DNA of 64,000 bases. It comes from Dehalococcoidia bacterium. GTDB taxonomy: Bacteria > Chloroflexota > Dehalococcoidia > SM23-28-2 > HRBIN24. Location of the stretch: assembly GCA_032249735.1 (NCBI GenBank), contig JAVVHA010000011.1:17108-81107 (forward strand), written 5' to 3'. This document shows positions 26,875 through 35,900 of this stretch, piece after piece. Position numbers and translations under genes: made by a program. Each line of letters starts with the position of its first letter. The first letter of the stretch is position 1. A model generated the notes under the pieces. The model did no database searches, was not told the DNA's origin, and was given only the letters and a program-made list of their open reading frames with translations.

Positions 26875-27183
26875 GTGGCCCGCCAGAAGATACGCATCAA
26901 GCTTAAGGCATATGACCACCGCATCTTGGACCAGTCGGCCCAGATGATCGTGGAGGCCGCTGAGCGCACAGGGGCGGTGGTGGCCGGGCCTGTCCCATTG
27001 CCCACCGAGATCAAGCGCTTTTGCGTCCTCCGTTCCCCTCACATCGACAAGGACTCTCGTGAGCACTTCGAGATCCGTACCCATAAGCGGCTCATCGACA
27101 TCCTAGACCCCACCTCCAAGACGGTGGACGCCTTAATGCGGCTGCAGCTACCGGCGGGGGTGGACATCGAGATAAAGCTATGA
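26875..27183 (+). CDS. rpsJ: 30S ribosomal protein S10
   Basis: S10 is a head protein of the small subunit and, with NusB, part of the transcription antitermination complex. The 102-residue product starts [22 protein letters not shown] and contains [26 protein letters not shown], the standard core and ribosome-anchoring loop. I chose the GTG at 26875 because GGAGG lies eight bases upstream and the product then begins like other S10 proteins. A GTG at 26866 would overlap the fusA stop. It starts the S10 part of the cluster. Confidence 0.97.
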   Translation: MARQKIRIKLKAYDHRILDQSAQMIVEAAERTGAVVAGPVPLPTEIKRFCVLRSPHIDKDSREHFEIRTHKRLIDILDPTSKTVDALMRLQLPAGVDIEIKL

Positions 27184-27848
27184 AGGTGGAAGGAATCCTA
27201 GGCCGCAAGCTGGGCATGACCCAGCTCTTCGCCCCCGACGGGACGGCTCGTCCCGTCACCGTCCTAGAGGTGCTGCCGTCCACAGTGGTGCAAGTCAAGA
27301 CGGTGGAGAAGGACGGCTATGCCGCCGTCCAGCTGGGCTATGGCTGGCGCAAGCGGCTCAACAAGCCCCTTAAGGGCCACGTCAAGGGGTTGGGGAGCTT
27401 CCGCTACCTCCGAGAATTCCGAGTGGATGATCCTAAGGAGTGGCAGGTGGGCCAGAAGGTGGGGTGCGAGCTCTTCCAGCCGGGCGACCTGGTGGACATC
27501 ACTGGCATCTCCAAGGGAAAGGGGTTCGCTGGTGTGGTGAAGCGCCACGGCTTTGCCGGCGGGCCCAAGAGCCATGGCCAGTCGGACCGGTGGCGGGCCC
27601 CGGGGTCCATCGGCGCCGGCACCGACCCCGGCCGGGTCATCAAGGGGCTGCGCATGGCAGGGCACATGGGGGCCCGCCAAGTGACGGTCAAGAACCTGCT
27701 GGTGGTGCATGTGGACCCAGCCAAGGGCATCATGATGGTGCAGGGGGCTGTGCCCGGCCACAAGGGGAGCCTCCTGAAGATCAAGTTCGCCAAGTCCGCC
27801 GACGACCTGAAGCGGAGGAGGGCCAAGGCCCGTGTTGCTGGTGGTTAA
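27180..27848 (+). CDS. rplC: 50S ribosomal protein L3
   Basis: L3 binds near the peptidyl-transferase centre and is an early assembly protein. The 222 residues show [13 protein letters not shown] at the start, [39 protein letters not shown], which includes the glutamine-containing extended loop, and [11 protein letters not shown]. The ATG overlaps the rpsJ stop by four bases. Length is normal. The loop tryptophan region that reaches the A-site cleft is intact. Confidence 0.98.
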   Translation: MKVEGILGRKLGMTQLFAPDGTARPVTVLEVLPSTVVQVKTVEKDGYAAVQLGYGWRKRLNKPLKGHVKGLGSFRYLREFRVDDPKEWQVGQKVGCELFQPGDLVDITGISKGKGFAGVVKRHGFAGGPKSHGQSDRWRAPGSIGAGTDPGRVIKGLRMAGHMGARQVTVKNLLVVHVDPAKGIMMVQGAVPGHKGSLLKIKFAKSADDLKRRRAKARVAGG

Positions 27849-28500
27849 GAACATCGAAGGCCAAGAGGTGGGCACCATCGAGGTGGAGGACTACGTATTT
27901 GGCCTCCGCCCCAACAAGGCTGTCCTCCACCAGGCCTATGTGGCCCAACGGGCCAACCAGCGGCGGGGGACGGCCAGCACCAAGACCCGCGGCGAGGTCA
28001 AGGGGAGCACCCGCAAGGTGCGCCCCCAGAAGTACACCGGCCGCTCCCGCCAGGGGAGCATCCGCGCCCCCCACTGGCGGCACGGAGGGGTGGTCTTTGG
28101 CCCCAAGCCCCGCGACTATTCGCAGCGGCTGCCCAAGAAGATGCGGCGCCTAGCTATCCGCTCTGCCCTCTCGGGCAAGGTGGCCGATGGCGAGCTGGTG
28201 GTGGTGGACAAGCTGGAGATGGAGCGCCCCAACACCAAGGAGATGGCCCGCATCCTCCGCAACCTGGGGGTGGAACGCTCGGCCCTGGTGGTGACGGGTG
28301 AGCCCGACCGCAACGTCTACCTCTCGGTGCGCAACCTGGAGGGGAAGAAGTGGCTGCCCGCCGCCTACCTCAACGTGGTGGACCTCCTGCACCACCGCCA
28401 TGTGGTGATGACGGAGGCGGCAGTGCGCAAGGCCGAGGAGCTCTGGGGCCAGGAGGCGGAGCGGCGGCGGGCGCTGAGGAGGTGTGGCATCCGTGAGTAA
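27832..28500 (+). CDS. rplD: 50S ribosomal protein L4
   Basis: L4 binds domain I of 23S rRNA and lines the exit tunnel with its loop. The 222-residue protein has [46 protein letters not shown] and the tunnel loop KPYRQKGTGRARQGS-like segment [25 protein letters not shown]. The GTG at 27832 overlaps rplC by 17 bases; TTG at the next codon is an alternative. In E. coli L4 also represses its own operon; no leader structure for that was seen here. Confidence 0.97.
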   Translation: MLLVVKNIEGQEVGTIEVEDYVFGLRPNKAVLHQAYVAQRANQRRGTASTKTRGEVKGSTRKVRPQKYTGRSRQGSIRAPHWRHGGVVFGPKPRDYSQRLPKKMRRLAIRSALSGKVADGELVVVDKLEMERPNTKEMARILRNLGVERSALVVTGEPDRNVYLSVRNLEGKKWLPAAYLNVVDLLHHRHVVMTEAAVRKAEELWGQEAERRRALRRCGIRE

Positions 28501-28792
28501 GGCCCTCCACCCCACCCAGGTCATCATCCGGCCCATCGTGACCGAGAAGGCCACCTACCTGGCCGAGCAGAACAAGTACGTCTTTGAAGTGCACCCCGAT
28601 GCCAACAAGACCCTTGTCAAAGAGGCGGTGGAGAAGGGGTTCGGGGTGAAGGTCAGGAAGGTCAACATCATCCGCCTGCAGCGGCGGGCCCGCCGCACCG
28701 CCAGGGGCCATCTGTTGGAGGGCCGGCGGTGGAAGAAGGCCATCGTCACCCTGGCCGAGGGCTATAGGATAGAGCTGTTCGAGGGCGTGTGA
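28493..28792 (+). CDS. rplW: 50S ribosomal protein L23
   Basis: L23 sits at the tunnel exit and docks trigger factor and SRP. The 99-residue product contains [50 protein letters not shown], the full family core. I prefer the GTG at 28493: GAGGAGG lies ten bases upstream, while the in-frame GTG at 28484 sits only one base from that site. The gene overlaps the rplD stop by eight bases. Confidence 0.96.
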   Translation: MSKALHPTQVIIRPIVTEKATYLAEQNKYVFEVHPDANKTLVKEAVEKGFGVKVRKVNIIRLQRRARRTARGHLLEGRRWKKAIVTLAEGYRIELFEGV

Positions 28793-28797
28793 TAGCC

Positions 28798-29628
28798 ATG
28801 GGCGTTAAGGTTTACAAGCCCACCTCCCCCGGCCGGCGCAATGCCACCGGATACACCTTCGAGGAGATCACCAAGAAGGAGCCGGAGAAGGCCCTCACCG
28901 TCCCCAAGAAGGGCACGGGGGGCCGCAACAACCAAGGGAAGATCACCGTGCGCCACCGCGGGGGCGGCGTTAAGCGGCGCATCCGCATCATCGACTTCAA
29001 GCGGGACAAGTGGGGGGTGCCGGGCCGGGTGGCGGCTATCGAGTACGACCCCAACCGCTCGGCCCGCATCGCCCTCATCCATTACGCCGACGGTGACAAG
29101 CGGTACATCCTCTGCCCCCTGGGGCTGCAGGTGGGGGACACCGTCATGTCCGGGCCGGGGGCGGAGGTCAAGCCAGGCAACGCCCTCCCGTTGAAGGAGA
29201 TACCGGTGGGCACCCTGGTGCACAACATCGAGCTGCACAAGGGTAAGGGAGGGCAGGTGGTGCGGGCGGCCGGGGCGGCGGCCCAGGTGCTGGGGCGGGA
29301 GGAGCGCTACGTTTTGGTGCGCCTGCCATCGGGAGAGGTGCGCCGCATCTTCGGGGAGTGCATGGCCACCATAGGCCAGGTGGGCAACGTGGAACACGAC
29401 CAGATCCGACTGGGGAAGGCTGGCCGCCGCCGCCTCTTGGGATGGCGGCCGGCGGTGCGGGGCTCGGCCATGACGCCCCGTGACCATCCCCACGGTGGGG
29501 GAGAGGGTCGGGCCCCAGTGGGGCTGCCCCACCCCAAGACCCCATGGGGCAAACCAGCCCTGGGGGTGCGCACCCGCCGTCGCAAGGACACCGATAAGTA
29601 CATCGTCCGCCGGCGCTATGAGCAGTAG
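28798..29628 (+). CDS. rplB: 50S ribosomal protein L2
   Basis: L2 is a primary 23S rRNA binder needed for subunit association and peptidyl transfer. The 276-residue product starts [19 protein letters not shown], carries [21 protein letters not shown], and has the conserved [21 protein letters not shown] segment, with the histidine important for activity, near residue 230. The ATG at 28798 is used in preference to a GTG three codons before it. It follows rplW by five bases. Confidence 0.98.
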   Translation: MGVKVYKPTSPGRRNATGYTFEEITKKEPEKALTVPKKGTGGRNNQGKITVRHRGGGVKRRIRIIDFKRDKWGVPGRVAAIEYDPNRSARIALIHYADGDKRYILCPLGLQVGDTVMSGPGAEVKPGNALPLKEIPVGTLVHNIELHKGKGGQVVRAAGAAAQVLGREERYVLVRLPSGEVRRIFGECMATIGQVGNVEHDQIRLGKAGRRRLLGWRPAVRGSAMTPRDHPHGGGEGRAPVGLPHPKTPWGKPALGVRTRRRKDTDKYIVRRRYEQ

Positions 29629-29643
29629 GGAGGTGACGCTGTC

Positions 29644-29934
29644 TTGTCGCGCTCGCGCAAGAAGGGCCCGTACGTGGACCCTAAGCTGATGGAGAAGGTG
29701 CGCAAGGTCCGCAGCTCGGGGCAGCGGATGGTCATCAAGACTTGGTCGCGGCGCTCCACTATCGTGCCGGAGATGGTGGGGCTCACCATCGCTGTGCACG
29801 ACGGGCGGCGGCACGTCCCCATCTACATAACCGAGAACATGGTGGGGCACAAGCTAGGGGAGTTCGCCCCCACCCGCACCTTCCGTGGTCACAGCGGCAA
29901 GACGGCCCAAGTGGCGCGCATGAAGAAGAAGTAG
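29644..29934 (+). CDS. rpsS: 30S ribosomal protein S19
   Basis: S19 lies in the head of the small subunit beside S13 and contacts the A-site finger. The 96 residues start [18 protein letters not shown] and include [49 protein letters not shown], the complete family signature. The start is a TTG at 29644 with GGGAGG ten bases upstream. No ATG or GTG in frame would give a normal N-terminus, so this is a real non-standard start. Confidence 0.97.
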   Translation: MSRSRKKGPYVDPKLMEKVRKVRSSGQRMVIKTWSRRSTIVPEMVGLTIAVHDGRRHVPIYITENMVGHKLGEFAPTRTFRGHSGKTAQVARMKKK

Positions 29935-29936
29935 CC

Positions 29937-30269
29937 ATGCAGGTGAAGGCCTTTGTCCGCAACGTCCCCATCTCCCCTAAGAAGGCCCGTCTCATCCTGG
30001 ACGAGATCCGCGGTAGGCGGGTGGACGAGGCCTTGACCATCCTGCGCTTCATGACCACTCCCAAGGCCAAGATAGTGGCCAAGGCCGTGCGATCGGCGGC
30101 AGCCAACGCCGAGAACAACTATCATATGGACCCCCGCCGCCTGCAGGTGGTGGCGTGCTGGGTGGGGGACGGTATCCGGCTCAAGCGGCTCAACCCGCGG
30201 GCGCGGGGCCGGGCGGACATCATCCGCCGCCGTCGCTCCAACATCACCATCGTGGTGGACGAGGTGTAG
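29937..30269 (+). CDS. rplV: 50S ribosomal protein L22
   Basis: L22 lines the exit tunnel; its beta-hairpin is the site of macrolide resistance changes. The 110 residues read VKAFVRNVPISPKKARLILDEIRGRRVDEAL at the start and carry the hairpin near LKRLNPRARGRADIIRRRRSNITIVV. The ATG at 29937 is two bases after the rpsS stop. Upstream in-frame codons fall inside rpsS and are not used. Length is normal for the family. Confidence 0.97.
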   Translation: MQVKAFVRNVPISPKKARLILDEIRGRRVDEALTILRFMTTPKAKIVAKAVRSAAANAENNYHMDPRRLQVVACWVGDGIRLKRLNPRARGRADIIRRRRSNITIVVDEV

Positions 30270-30272
30270 GAC

Positions 30273-30989
30273 ATGGGGCATAAGATCCATCCCATAGGGC
30301 TGCGCATCGGCGTCATCTACGGTTGGCAGAGCAAGTGGTTCACCGACCGCAAGCCCGTATATACGGAGCTGCTGCACGAGGACCTGGCCATACGCCGCGC
30401 CATTCTAGAGGCGCTGCCCGATGCCGCCATCTCCAAGATAGAGATCGAGCGTAACGCCAACCAGGTGACGGTCACCATCCACACCGCCCGCCCGGGCATC
30501 GTCATCGGCCGTGGTGGGCAGCGGGTGGACGAACTCCGCTCCCAGCTGGAGGGCCTCACCGGCAAACGGGTGCGAGTCAACATCCAGGAGGTGGCGGTGC
30601 CGGAGCTGGACGCGCGGCTGGTGGCCCAGACCATCGCCAGCCAGATAGAGCGCCGCGTCTCCCACCGGCGGGCCATGAAACAGGCGGTGGCCAGGGCCAT
30701 GCAACGCGGGGCCAAGGGCATCAAGATCCGGGTGGCCGGCCGCCTGGGAGGGGCGGAGATGAGCCGCAAGGCGGTGGAGTTGGTGGGCCGCGTCCCCCTC
30801 CACACCCTGCGGGCGGACATCGACTACGGATTTGCCGAGGCGGTGATACCTCAGGGGGTCATCGGGGTCAAGGTGTGGATCTACAAGGGCGACGTCTTGC
30901 CCGAGAGGGAGGAGAGGGTGGAGGAGGCCGTCCCTGTCGCGGAGGCCCCAGCGGAGGTGACAGGTGATGTTGCAGCCCAGGAGGGTTAA
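30273..30989 (+). CDS. rpsC: 30S ribosomal protein S3
   Basis: S3 forms part of the mRNA entry channel and helicase of the small subunit. The 238-residue product starts [23 protein letters not shown], has the KH domain loop [17 protein letters not shown], and the C-terminal domain [33 protein letters not shown]. It ends in an acidic, Ala/Glu/Val-rich tail of about 25 residues after WIYKGD. The tail overlaps the start of rplP, suggesting coupled translation. Confidence 0.98.
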   Translation: MGHKIHPIGLRIGVIYGWQSKWFTDRKPVYTELLHEDLAIRRAILEALPDAAISKIEIERNANQVTVTIHTARPGIVIGRGGQRVDELRSQLEGLTGKRVRVNIQEVAVPELDARLVAQTIASQIERRVSHRRAMKQAVARAMQRGAKGIKIRVAGRLGGAEMSRKAVELVGRVPLHTLRADIDYGFAEAVIPQGVIGVKVWIYKGDVLPEREERVEEAVPVAEAPAEVTGDVAAQEG

Positions 30990-31380
30990 GTACCGTAAGC
31001 AACAGCGAGGCCGCCTCAAGGGCCGGGCTAACTCTGGCAACCGCGTGGCCTTTGGTGAGTACGGCTTGCAGGCCCTAGGGGCGTGTTGGCTCACCGCCCG
31101 CCAAATAGAGGCCGCCCGCCGCGTCATCGTGCGGGCCGTCCGCCGCGGGGGGAAGATGTGGATCCGCGTCTTCCCCGACAAGCCCATTACCAAGAAGCCA
31201 TTGGAGACGCGTATGGGTGGGGGCAAAGGGCCCGTAGACCACTGGGCGGCGGTGGTCAAGCCCGGGCGCATCCTCTTTGAGGTGGCGGGCGTAAAGGAGG
31301 ACGTGGCCCAGGAGGCCCTTACCCAGGCGGCGCACAAACTCCCCATCCCCTGCCGCATCGTCAGACGGGAGGTGGCTTGA
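30967..31380 (+). CDS. rplP: 50S ribosomal protein L16
   Basis: L16 organises the A-tRNA site and the L7/L12 stalk base. The 137-residue product opens [19 protein letters not shown] and has [25 protein letters not shown] and [23 protein letters not shown], which includes the arginine hydroxylated in E. coli (R81 equivalent) nearby. The ATG at 30967 has GGAGG nine bases upstream; a GTG one codon earlier is possible. It overlaps the end of rpsC by 23 bases. Confidence 0.97.
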   Translation: MLQPRRVKYRKQQRGRLKGRANSGNRVAFGEYGLQALGACWLTARQIEAARRVIVRAVRRGGKMWIRVFPDKPITKKPLETRMGGGKGPVDHWAAVVKPGRILFEVAGVKEDVAQEALTQAAHKLPIPCRIVRREVA

Positions 31381-31384
31381 GTTC

Positions 31385-31594
31385 ATGGGGCGTTACATCA
31401 TGACGATGGGACAGATCCGCCGCCTCTCCGACCAAGAGCTGGCGAAGGAGATAGAGGAGGCGTACAGGCGCCTCTTCCAGCTCCGGCTCCAGAAGGAGCT
31501 ACGCCAGCTGCAGAACCACCGTGAAATCTGGAAGCTGCGGCGTCACCTGGCCCGCCTCAAGACGGAGCAGCGGGCCCGCCAGGAGGTCAGATAG
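31385..31594 (+). CDS. rpmC: 50S ribosomal protein L29
   Basis: L29 sits near the tunnel exit beside L23. The 69-residue helical hairpin protein has [53 protein letters not shown], the standard coiled-coil form. Starts at 31385, 31400 and 31406 are all in frame. The first has GGGAGG 12 bases upstream, while the later ones give a length closer to the family norm of about 65, so the first few residues are uncertain. Confidence 0.95.
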   Translation: MGRYIMTMGQIRRLSDQELAKEIEEAYRRLFQLRLQKELRQLQNHREIWKLRRHLARLKTEQRARQEVR

Positions 31595-31596
31595 CC

Positions 31597-31941
31597 ATGG
31601 CTGTGGAGCGGGGCTACGGCCGCCGCAAGGTCCTGGAGGGGGTGGTGGTGAGCGATAAGATGCAGAAGACGGTGGTGGTAGCCGTGGAGCGGCTTACCCG
31701 CCACCCCATCTACAAGAAGACCATTCGCAAGGTCAAGAAGTATAAGGCCCACGACGAGGAGAACGCCTGTAGGGTAGGGGACAGGGTGCGCATTGTAGAG
31801 ACCCGCCCCCTCTCTAAAACCAAACGGTGGCGGGTGGTGGAGATCTTGCAGCGGGCGGAGCTGGTGGAGGTGCCCGCCGAGGCGGTGGACCTGGAGCTGC
31901 TGGGGGAGAAGGAGGAGGGCAAGGGAGGTGAGGGCCCATGA
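31597..31941 (+). CDS. rpsQ: 30S ribosomal protein S17
   Basis: S17 is a primary binder of the 16S 5' domain. The 114-residue product contains the OB-fold core [77 protein letters not shown]-terminal extension of about 27 residues, rich in Glu, Leu and Gly, follows the core; typical S17 proteins end near residue 85. Its stop overlaps the rplN start by four bases. Confidence 0.97.
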   Translation: MAVERGYGRRKVLEGVVVSDKMQKTVVVAVERLTRHPIYKKTIRKVKKYKAHDEENACRVGDRVRIVETRPLSKTKRWRVVEILQRAELVEVPAEAVDLELLGEKEEGKGGEGP

Positions 31942-32309
31942 TCCAGAACTATACCCGGCTGAAGGTGGCCGACAACTCTGGCGCCCGTGAGATCATGTGC
32001 TTCCGCGTCCTCGGCGGCTCCGCCAAGAGGTATGCCGGCCTGGGTGATATCATCGTCGCCTCCGTCAAGGACGCCCTCCCCAATGCCCCCATCAAGAAGG
32101 GGGACGTGGTGCGGGCGGTGGTGGTGAGGGTGGCCAAGACCACCCGCCGCCGTGATGGCACCTACATCAAGTTCGACGACAACGCAGCCGTCATCCTCTC
32201 CCAGGACGGCCGCAACCCCCGTGGCACCCGCGTCTTCGGGCCCGTGGCCCGTGAGCTGCGGGAGAAGGGGTTCATGAAGATCATCTCCCTCGCTCCGGAG
32301 GTGGTGTAG
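31938..32309 (+). CDS. rplN: 50S ribosomal protein L14
   Basis: L14 forms an intersubunit bridge with 16S rRNA and is the target of the silencing factor RsfS. The 123 residues start [28 protein letters not shown] and contain [29 protein letters not shown] and [32 protein letters not shown], a complete and ordinary L14. The ATG overlaps the rpsQ stop. In many bacteria this gene begins the spc part of the cluster. Confidence 0.98.
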   Translation: MIQNYTRLKVADNSGAREIMCFRVLGGSAKRYAGLGDIIVASVKDALPNAPIKKGDVVRAVVVRVAKTTRRRDGTYIKFDDNAAVILSQDGRNPRGTRVFGPVARELREKGFMKIISLAPEVV

Positions 32310-32312
32310 CCT

Positions 32313-32627
32313 ATGGCCCAGAAGATCAGGCGGGAAGACCGGGTGGTGGTCATCCGGGGGCGCGACCGGGGCAAGGTGGGGACGGTGCGGCAGGTCAAGC
32401 CGCGGGAGCAGCGCATCGTGGTGGAGGGGGTAAATGTCATCAAGCGCCACCTGCGCAGCCTGCCCAACCGCCCTGGGGGCATAGTGGAGCGGGAGTCCCC
32501 CATTCACTGGTCCAAGGTGAAGCTCATCTGCCCCGCCTGCCAGAAGGCCACCAGGGTGGGGTTCCGCCGTCTGGAGGATGGGCGGAAGGTGCGCTATTGT
32601 AAGAAGTGCAACGCCAACATCGATTGA
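32313..32627 (+). CDS. rplX: 50S ribosomal protein L24 (zinc-ribbon form)
   Basis: L24 is an assembly initiator at the tunnel exit. The 104-residue protein has the KOW motif [43 protein letters not shown] and a C-terminal CPAC...CKKC set (32534-32618). This could bind zinc, as in the C+ variants of this family. It follows rplN by three bases. Length is normal. Confidence 0.97.
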   Translation: MAQKIRREDRVVVIRGRDRGKVGTVRQVKPREQRIVVEGVNVIKRHLRSLPNRPGGIVERESPIHWSKVKLICPACQKATRVGFRRLEDGRKVRYCKKCNANID

Positions 32628-32631
32628 GGCC

Positions 32632-33192
32632 ATGCAGGACGGATACGTGCCCCGGCTCAAACAGTTATATAGGGAGCAGGTGGTGCCCGCCCTCATGCGG
32701 GAGTTCGGGTATCGCAACGTCATGGAGGTGCCCCGCCTGGTGAAGATATCGGTCAATGTGGGGTTGGGGGAGGCGGTCCAGAACCCCAAGGCGGTGGAGG
32801 CGGCCACCAACGATATCGCCCTCATCACGGGCCAGAAGCCGGTGGTCACCCGGGCCAAGAAGTCCATAGCTGCCTTCAAGGTGCGCCGAGGGATGCCCAT
32901 TGGCATCATGGTCACCCTGCGCGGCGACCGCATGTGGGAGTTCCTGGACCGGCTCATCAACGCCGCCCTGCCGCGCATCCGCGACTTCCCGGGGGTGCCG
33001 CCCGACTCCTTCGATGGGCGCGGCAACTACTCCTTAGGCATAAGGGAGCAGATCATCTTCCCCGAGATCGAGTATGACAAGATCGATAAGGTGCGGGGGC
33101 TGCAGGTGAACATCATCACCACCGCCCGCACCGACGAGGAGGGGAAGAGGCTGCTGGAGCTTTTGGGCATGCCCTTCGCCAGGAGGCGCTAG
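32632..33192 (+). CDS. rplE: 50S ribosomal protein L5
   Basis: L5 binds 5S rRNA and contacts P-site tRNA and S13. The 186 residues include [73 protein letters not shown] and [44 protein letters not shown]. All conserved parts are present. The ATG at 32632 comes four bases after the rplX stop; an earlier in-frame codon lies inside rplX. Confidence 0.98.
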   Translation: MQDGYVPRLKQLYREQVVPALMREFGYRNVMEVPRLVKISVNVGLGEAVQNPKAVEAATNDIALITGQKPVVTRAKKSIAAFKVRRGMPIGIMVTLRGDRMWEFLDRLINAALPRIRDFPGVPPDSFDGRGNYSLGIREQIIFPEIEYDKIDKVRGLQVNIITTARTDEEGKRLLELLGMPFARRR

Positions 33193-33193
33193 G

Positions 33194-33382
33194 ATGACCA
33201 GGAAGGCGCTTTATATCAAGACCTTCATGAGGGAGCCCAAGTTCCGGGTGCGGCACCGCAACCGCTGTCGGCTGTGTGGCCGCCCCCGGGCGTACATGCG
33301 CATGTTCGGGCTCTGTCGCATCTGCTTCCGCAAGCTGGCCCACGAGGGGCAGCTGCCAGGAGTCCAGAAGGCGAGCTGGTGA
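33194..33382 (+). CDS. rpsZ: 30S ribosomal protein S14 type Z
   Basis: S14 is a late-assembly head protein near S3 and S10. This is the short zinc form: 62 residues with CRLC and CRIC (CX2C-X12-CX2C) in [41 protein letters not shown]. The longer zinc-free form is absent from the window. The stop TGA overlaps the rpsH ATG by one base, indicating coupling. Confidence 0.97.
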   Translation: MTRKALYIKTFMREPKFRVRHRNRCRLCGRPRAYMRMFGLCRICFRKLAHEGQLPGVQKASW

Positions 33383-33786
33383 TGCTTACCATGATGACCG
33401 ACCCCATAGCTGATATGCTGGCCCGCATCCGCAATGCGGTGATGGCCAGGCACGACTATGTGGATGTGCCTGCCTCCCGCATCAAGTTGGAGATGGTGCG
33501 TATCCTCAAGCGGGAGGGGTTCATAAAGGGTTACGAGGTGCGGGAGGAGGGGCCCAAGAAGACCATCCGCATCCACCTGGCCTACACCGAGAATGGGGAG
33601 CCTCTCATCACCGGGCTGCAGCGAGTGAGCAAACCGGGGCTTCGTGTCTACGTCAAAAGGGGCCAGATCCCCAGGGTGTATGGTGGCTTGGGCATCGCCA
33701 TCCTCTCCACCTCCCAGGGGGTGATGACCGGGCAGGAGGCCTGGCGCCGCCGCCTGGGAGGGGAGGTCCTCTGCTACGTTTGGTAG
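33382..33786 (+). CDS. rpsH: 30S ribosomal protein S8
   Basis: S8 organises the central domain of 16S rRNA; in E. coli it also represses the spc operon. The 134 residues contain [47 protein letters not shown] and the C-terminal [38 protein letters not shown]. The ATG at 33382 overlaps the rpsZ stop. Two more Met codons four and five residues in could also serve as starts. Confidence 0.98.
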   Translation: MLTMMTDPIADMLARIRNAVMARHDYVDVPASRIKLEMVRILKREGFIKGYEVREEGPKKTIRIHLAYTENGEPLITGLQRVSKPGLRVYVKRGQIPRVYGGLGIAILSTSQGVMTGQEAWRRRLGGEVLCYVW

Positions 33787-33795
33787 GTGAGGGAG

Positions 33796-34338
33796 ATGTC
33801 GCGCGTAGGGCGTAAGCCGGTGCCCATCCCAGCAGGGGTACAGGTGCAGGTGGAAGGCCAGCGCGTCACGGTGCGCGGACCTAAGGGAGAGCTCTCCTGG
33901 GAGGTGGACCCATCCATAGAGGTGCAGGTGGAGGACGGGCGGGTAGTGGTGCGCCGCTCCGGGGATCAGCCCCGCCTAAGGGCCTTGCACGGCCTCACCC
34001 GTGCCCTCATCAACAACATGGTCATCGGCGTCTCCCAGGGCTTCGAGAAGAGGCTGGAGCTGGTGGGTGTGGGCTACCGGGCCCAGATGCAGGGGCGCAA
34101 GCTGGTTCTCAGCGTAGGCTACTCACACCCCGTGGAGATAGAGCCGCCCCCCGATGTGGATATAAGGGTGGAGGGCACCACCCAGATCGTGGTCAGCGGC
34201 ATCGATAAACAGAAGGTAGGACAGGTGGCAGCCGACATCCGCGCCGTGCGCCCGCCGGAACCCTACAAAGGCAAGGGCATCCTTTACGTGGGCGAGGTCA
34301 TCAGGCGGAAGGCTGGGAAGGGGGCCCGCGGCCGATGA
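33796..34338 (+). CDS. rplF: 50S ribosomal protein L6
   Basis: L6 lies at the base of the L7/L12 stalk near the sarcin-ricin loop. The 180-residue product starts [35 protein letters not shown] and ends with [28 protein letters not shown], the conserved factor-binding part. The ATG at 33796 gives the usual MSRxGRKP start; a GTG three codons earlier directly follows rpsH. The stop overlaps the rplR start by four bases. Confidence 0.97.
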   Translation: MSRVGRKPVPIPAGVQVQVEGQRVTVRGPKGELSWEVDPSIEVQVEDGRVVVRRSGDQPRLRALHGLTRALINNMVIGVSQGFEKRLELVGVGYRAQMQGRKLVLSVGYSHPVEIEPPPDVDIRVEGTTQIVVSGIDKQKVGQVAADIRAVRPPEPYKGKGILYVGEVIRRKAGKGARGR

Positions 34339-34700
34339 AGGTGAAGACCAGACGAGAGGCGCGCATCAGACGCCACCTGCGGGTGCGGAAGAAGGTGGTG
34401 GGCACCCCCCAGCGTCCCCGCCTCTGTGTCTTTCGCAGCCACAAGCACATATACGCCCAGATCATCGATGACACCCGTGGCCACACCCTGGTAGCGGCCT
34501 CCGATTTGGATCCAGGCCTTCGCACCCAGGTGGCGGGCATGCCCAAGAGGGAGCGGGCGGCCCTAGTGGGCCAGCTGGTGGCCCGCCGCGCCCTGGAGAA
34601 AGGCATCTCCCAGGTGGTGTTCGACCGCGGCGGCTATAAGTATCATGGACGGGTGAAGGCCCTGGCCGAGGCGGCCCGCCAGGCGGGGCTCCAGTTCTAG
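34335..34700 (+). CDS. rplR: 50S ribosomal protein L18
   Basis: L18 binds 5S rRNA with L5. The 121 residues include [47 protein letters not shown] and [38 protein letters not shown], a complete member. Its start overlaps the rplF stop, and it is followed by rpsE after a 12-base gap containing a GGGGGAAGAGAGG ribosome site. Confidence 0.98.
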   Translation: MKVKTRREARIRRHLRVRKKVVGTPQRPRLCVFRSHKHIYAQIIDDTRGHTLVAASDLDPGLRTQVAGMPKRERAALVGQLVARRALEKGISQVVFDRGGYKYHGRVKALAEAARQAGLQF

Positions 34701-34712
34701 GGGGAAGAGAGG

Positions 34713-35264
34713 ATGGGGATACCTCTTAGGTACATCGCCAACCGCGACCGCGTAGTGAAGGATGCCTCGGGCCTGGAGCTGCAGGAGCGGACCATCCATA
34801 TCAACCGGGTGGCCAAGATGATGGCCGGAGGGCGCCGCTTCCACTTCACGGCCCTGGTGGTGGTGGGCGATGGCCAGGGGCACGTGGGGGTGGCCATGGG
34901 CAAGGCCACAGAGGTGCCGGAGGCCATCAGGAAGGCCTCCACCATGGCGCGCAAGTATCTCATCCGTGTCCCCCTCAAGGACGGCACCGTGCCCCACCCC
35001 CTGTTGGTGAAATATGGCGCCTCCAAGGTGCTCATCAAGCCAGCGCCTCCCGGTACCGGCCTCATCGCTGGGGGGGCTATGCGCCCTGTCCTGGAGCTGG
35101 CGGGCGTGAAGGATGCCGTATGCAAGGCCTTAGGCAGCACCAACCCCATAAACCTGGCCAAGGCCACTATCCTCGCCCTTAGCAGCATCAAGGAGCCGGA
35201 GGAGGTAAAGGCCCAGCGGGCCAGGGTGGCGAGCGAGGCCATCCCCACACAGGTGGAGGGCTGA
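34713..35264 (+). CDS. rpsE: 30S ribosomal protein S5
   Basis: S5 joins head and body of the small subunit and influences fidelity and mRNA unwinding. The 183-residue product has [54 protein letters not shown], then [55 protein letters not shown]. The spectinomycin-contact loop near residues 28-45 looks ordinary. A short tail of about 20 residues follows the fold. Confidence 0.98.
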   Translation: MGIPLRYIANRDRVVKDASGLELQERTIHINRVAKMMAGGRRFHFTALVVVGDGQGHVGVAMGKATEVPEAIRKASTMARKYLIRVPLKDGTVPHPLLVKYGASKVLIKPAPPGTGLIAGGAMRPVLELAGVKDAVCKALGSTNPINLAKATILALSSIKEPEEVKAQRARVASEAIPTQVEG

Positions 35265-35265
35265 G

Positions 35266-35451
35266 ATGGGCAAGCTACGCATCACCTGGCGCAAGAGCGC
35301 CATCGGCTACTCAAGCGATCAGAAGGCCACCGTGCGGGCATTGGGGCTCAAGCGCCTGGGTCATCAGGTGGTGCATGAGGACACCCCGGCCATAAGGGGG
35401 ATGGTCTTCAAGGTACGCCATCTGGTGACGGTGGAGGAGGTGGAGGAGTAA
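35266..35451 (+). CDS. rpmD: 50S ribosomal protein L30
   Basis: L30 is a small surface protein of the large subunit. The 61 residues read [61 protein letters not shown], where the SAIGYxxDQKxTVxALGLKRL motif is diagnostic. It follows rpsE by one base, and its TAA stop shares one base with the rplO ATG. No anomalies are seen. Confidence 0.97.
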   Translation: MGKLRITWRKSAIGYSSDQKATVRALGLKRLGHQVVHEDTPAIRGMVFKVRHLVTVEEVEE

Positions 35452-35900
35452 TGCAGGCCCATCAGCTGCGCCCGCCGGCGGGGGCCAAACACCGCCGCAA
35501 GAGGGTGGGCAGGGGCGATGCCTCTGGCCACGGCAGCTACTCGGGGCGCGGCATCAAGGGGCAGAAGGCACGCACCGGCGCTGGCGTCCCCCCTTGGTTC
35601 GAGGGTGGGCAGACCCGTCTGGTGAAGCGACTCCCCCATAAGAAGGGGTTCGTCAACATCTTCCGCGTCCAGTTCCAAGTGGTCAATGTGCGAGACCTCA
35701 ACCGCTTCCCGCCGGGGACGGAGGTCACCCCCCAGCTGCTACGTCAGCACCGCCTCATCGCCGACCCGCGCAAGCCGGTGAAGGTGCTGGGGGACGGGGA
35801 GTTGAAGGTGCCCCTGATGGTGAGGGCCCATCGGTTCACGGCCACAGCCAAGGAGAAGATCGAGGCTGCTGGTGGGCAGGCCATGGAGGTGGAAGGATGA
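35451..35900 (+). CDS. rplO: 50S ribosomal protein L15
   Basis: L15 is a late-assembly protein of the large subunit. The 149 residues include the glycine- and arginine-rich N-terminal arm HRRKRVGRGDASGHGSYSGRGIKGQKARTG and the globular C-terminal part ending with the KEKIEAAGGQAMEVEG segment. Length is normal. It overlaps rpmD by one base and secY by four, so it is tightly coupled on both sides. Confidence 0.98.
   Translation: MQAHQLRPPAGAKHRRKRVGRGDASGHGSYSGRGIKGQKARTGAGVPPWFEGGQTRLVKRLPHKKGFVNIFRVQFQVVNVRDLNRFPPGTEVTPQLLRQHRLIADPRKPVKVLGDGELKVPLMVRAHRFTATAKEKIEAAGGQAMEVEG

Noticed and set aside
31710..33026. A 438-codon open frame on the minus strand across rpsQ, rplN, rplX and rplE
   Set aside because: It is opposite four certain ribosomal genes and its composition (His, Pro and Arg-rich) is that of a shadow frame.
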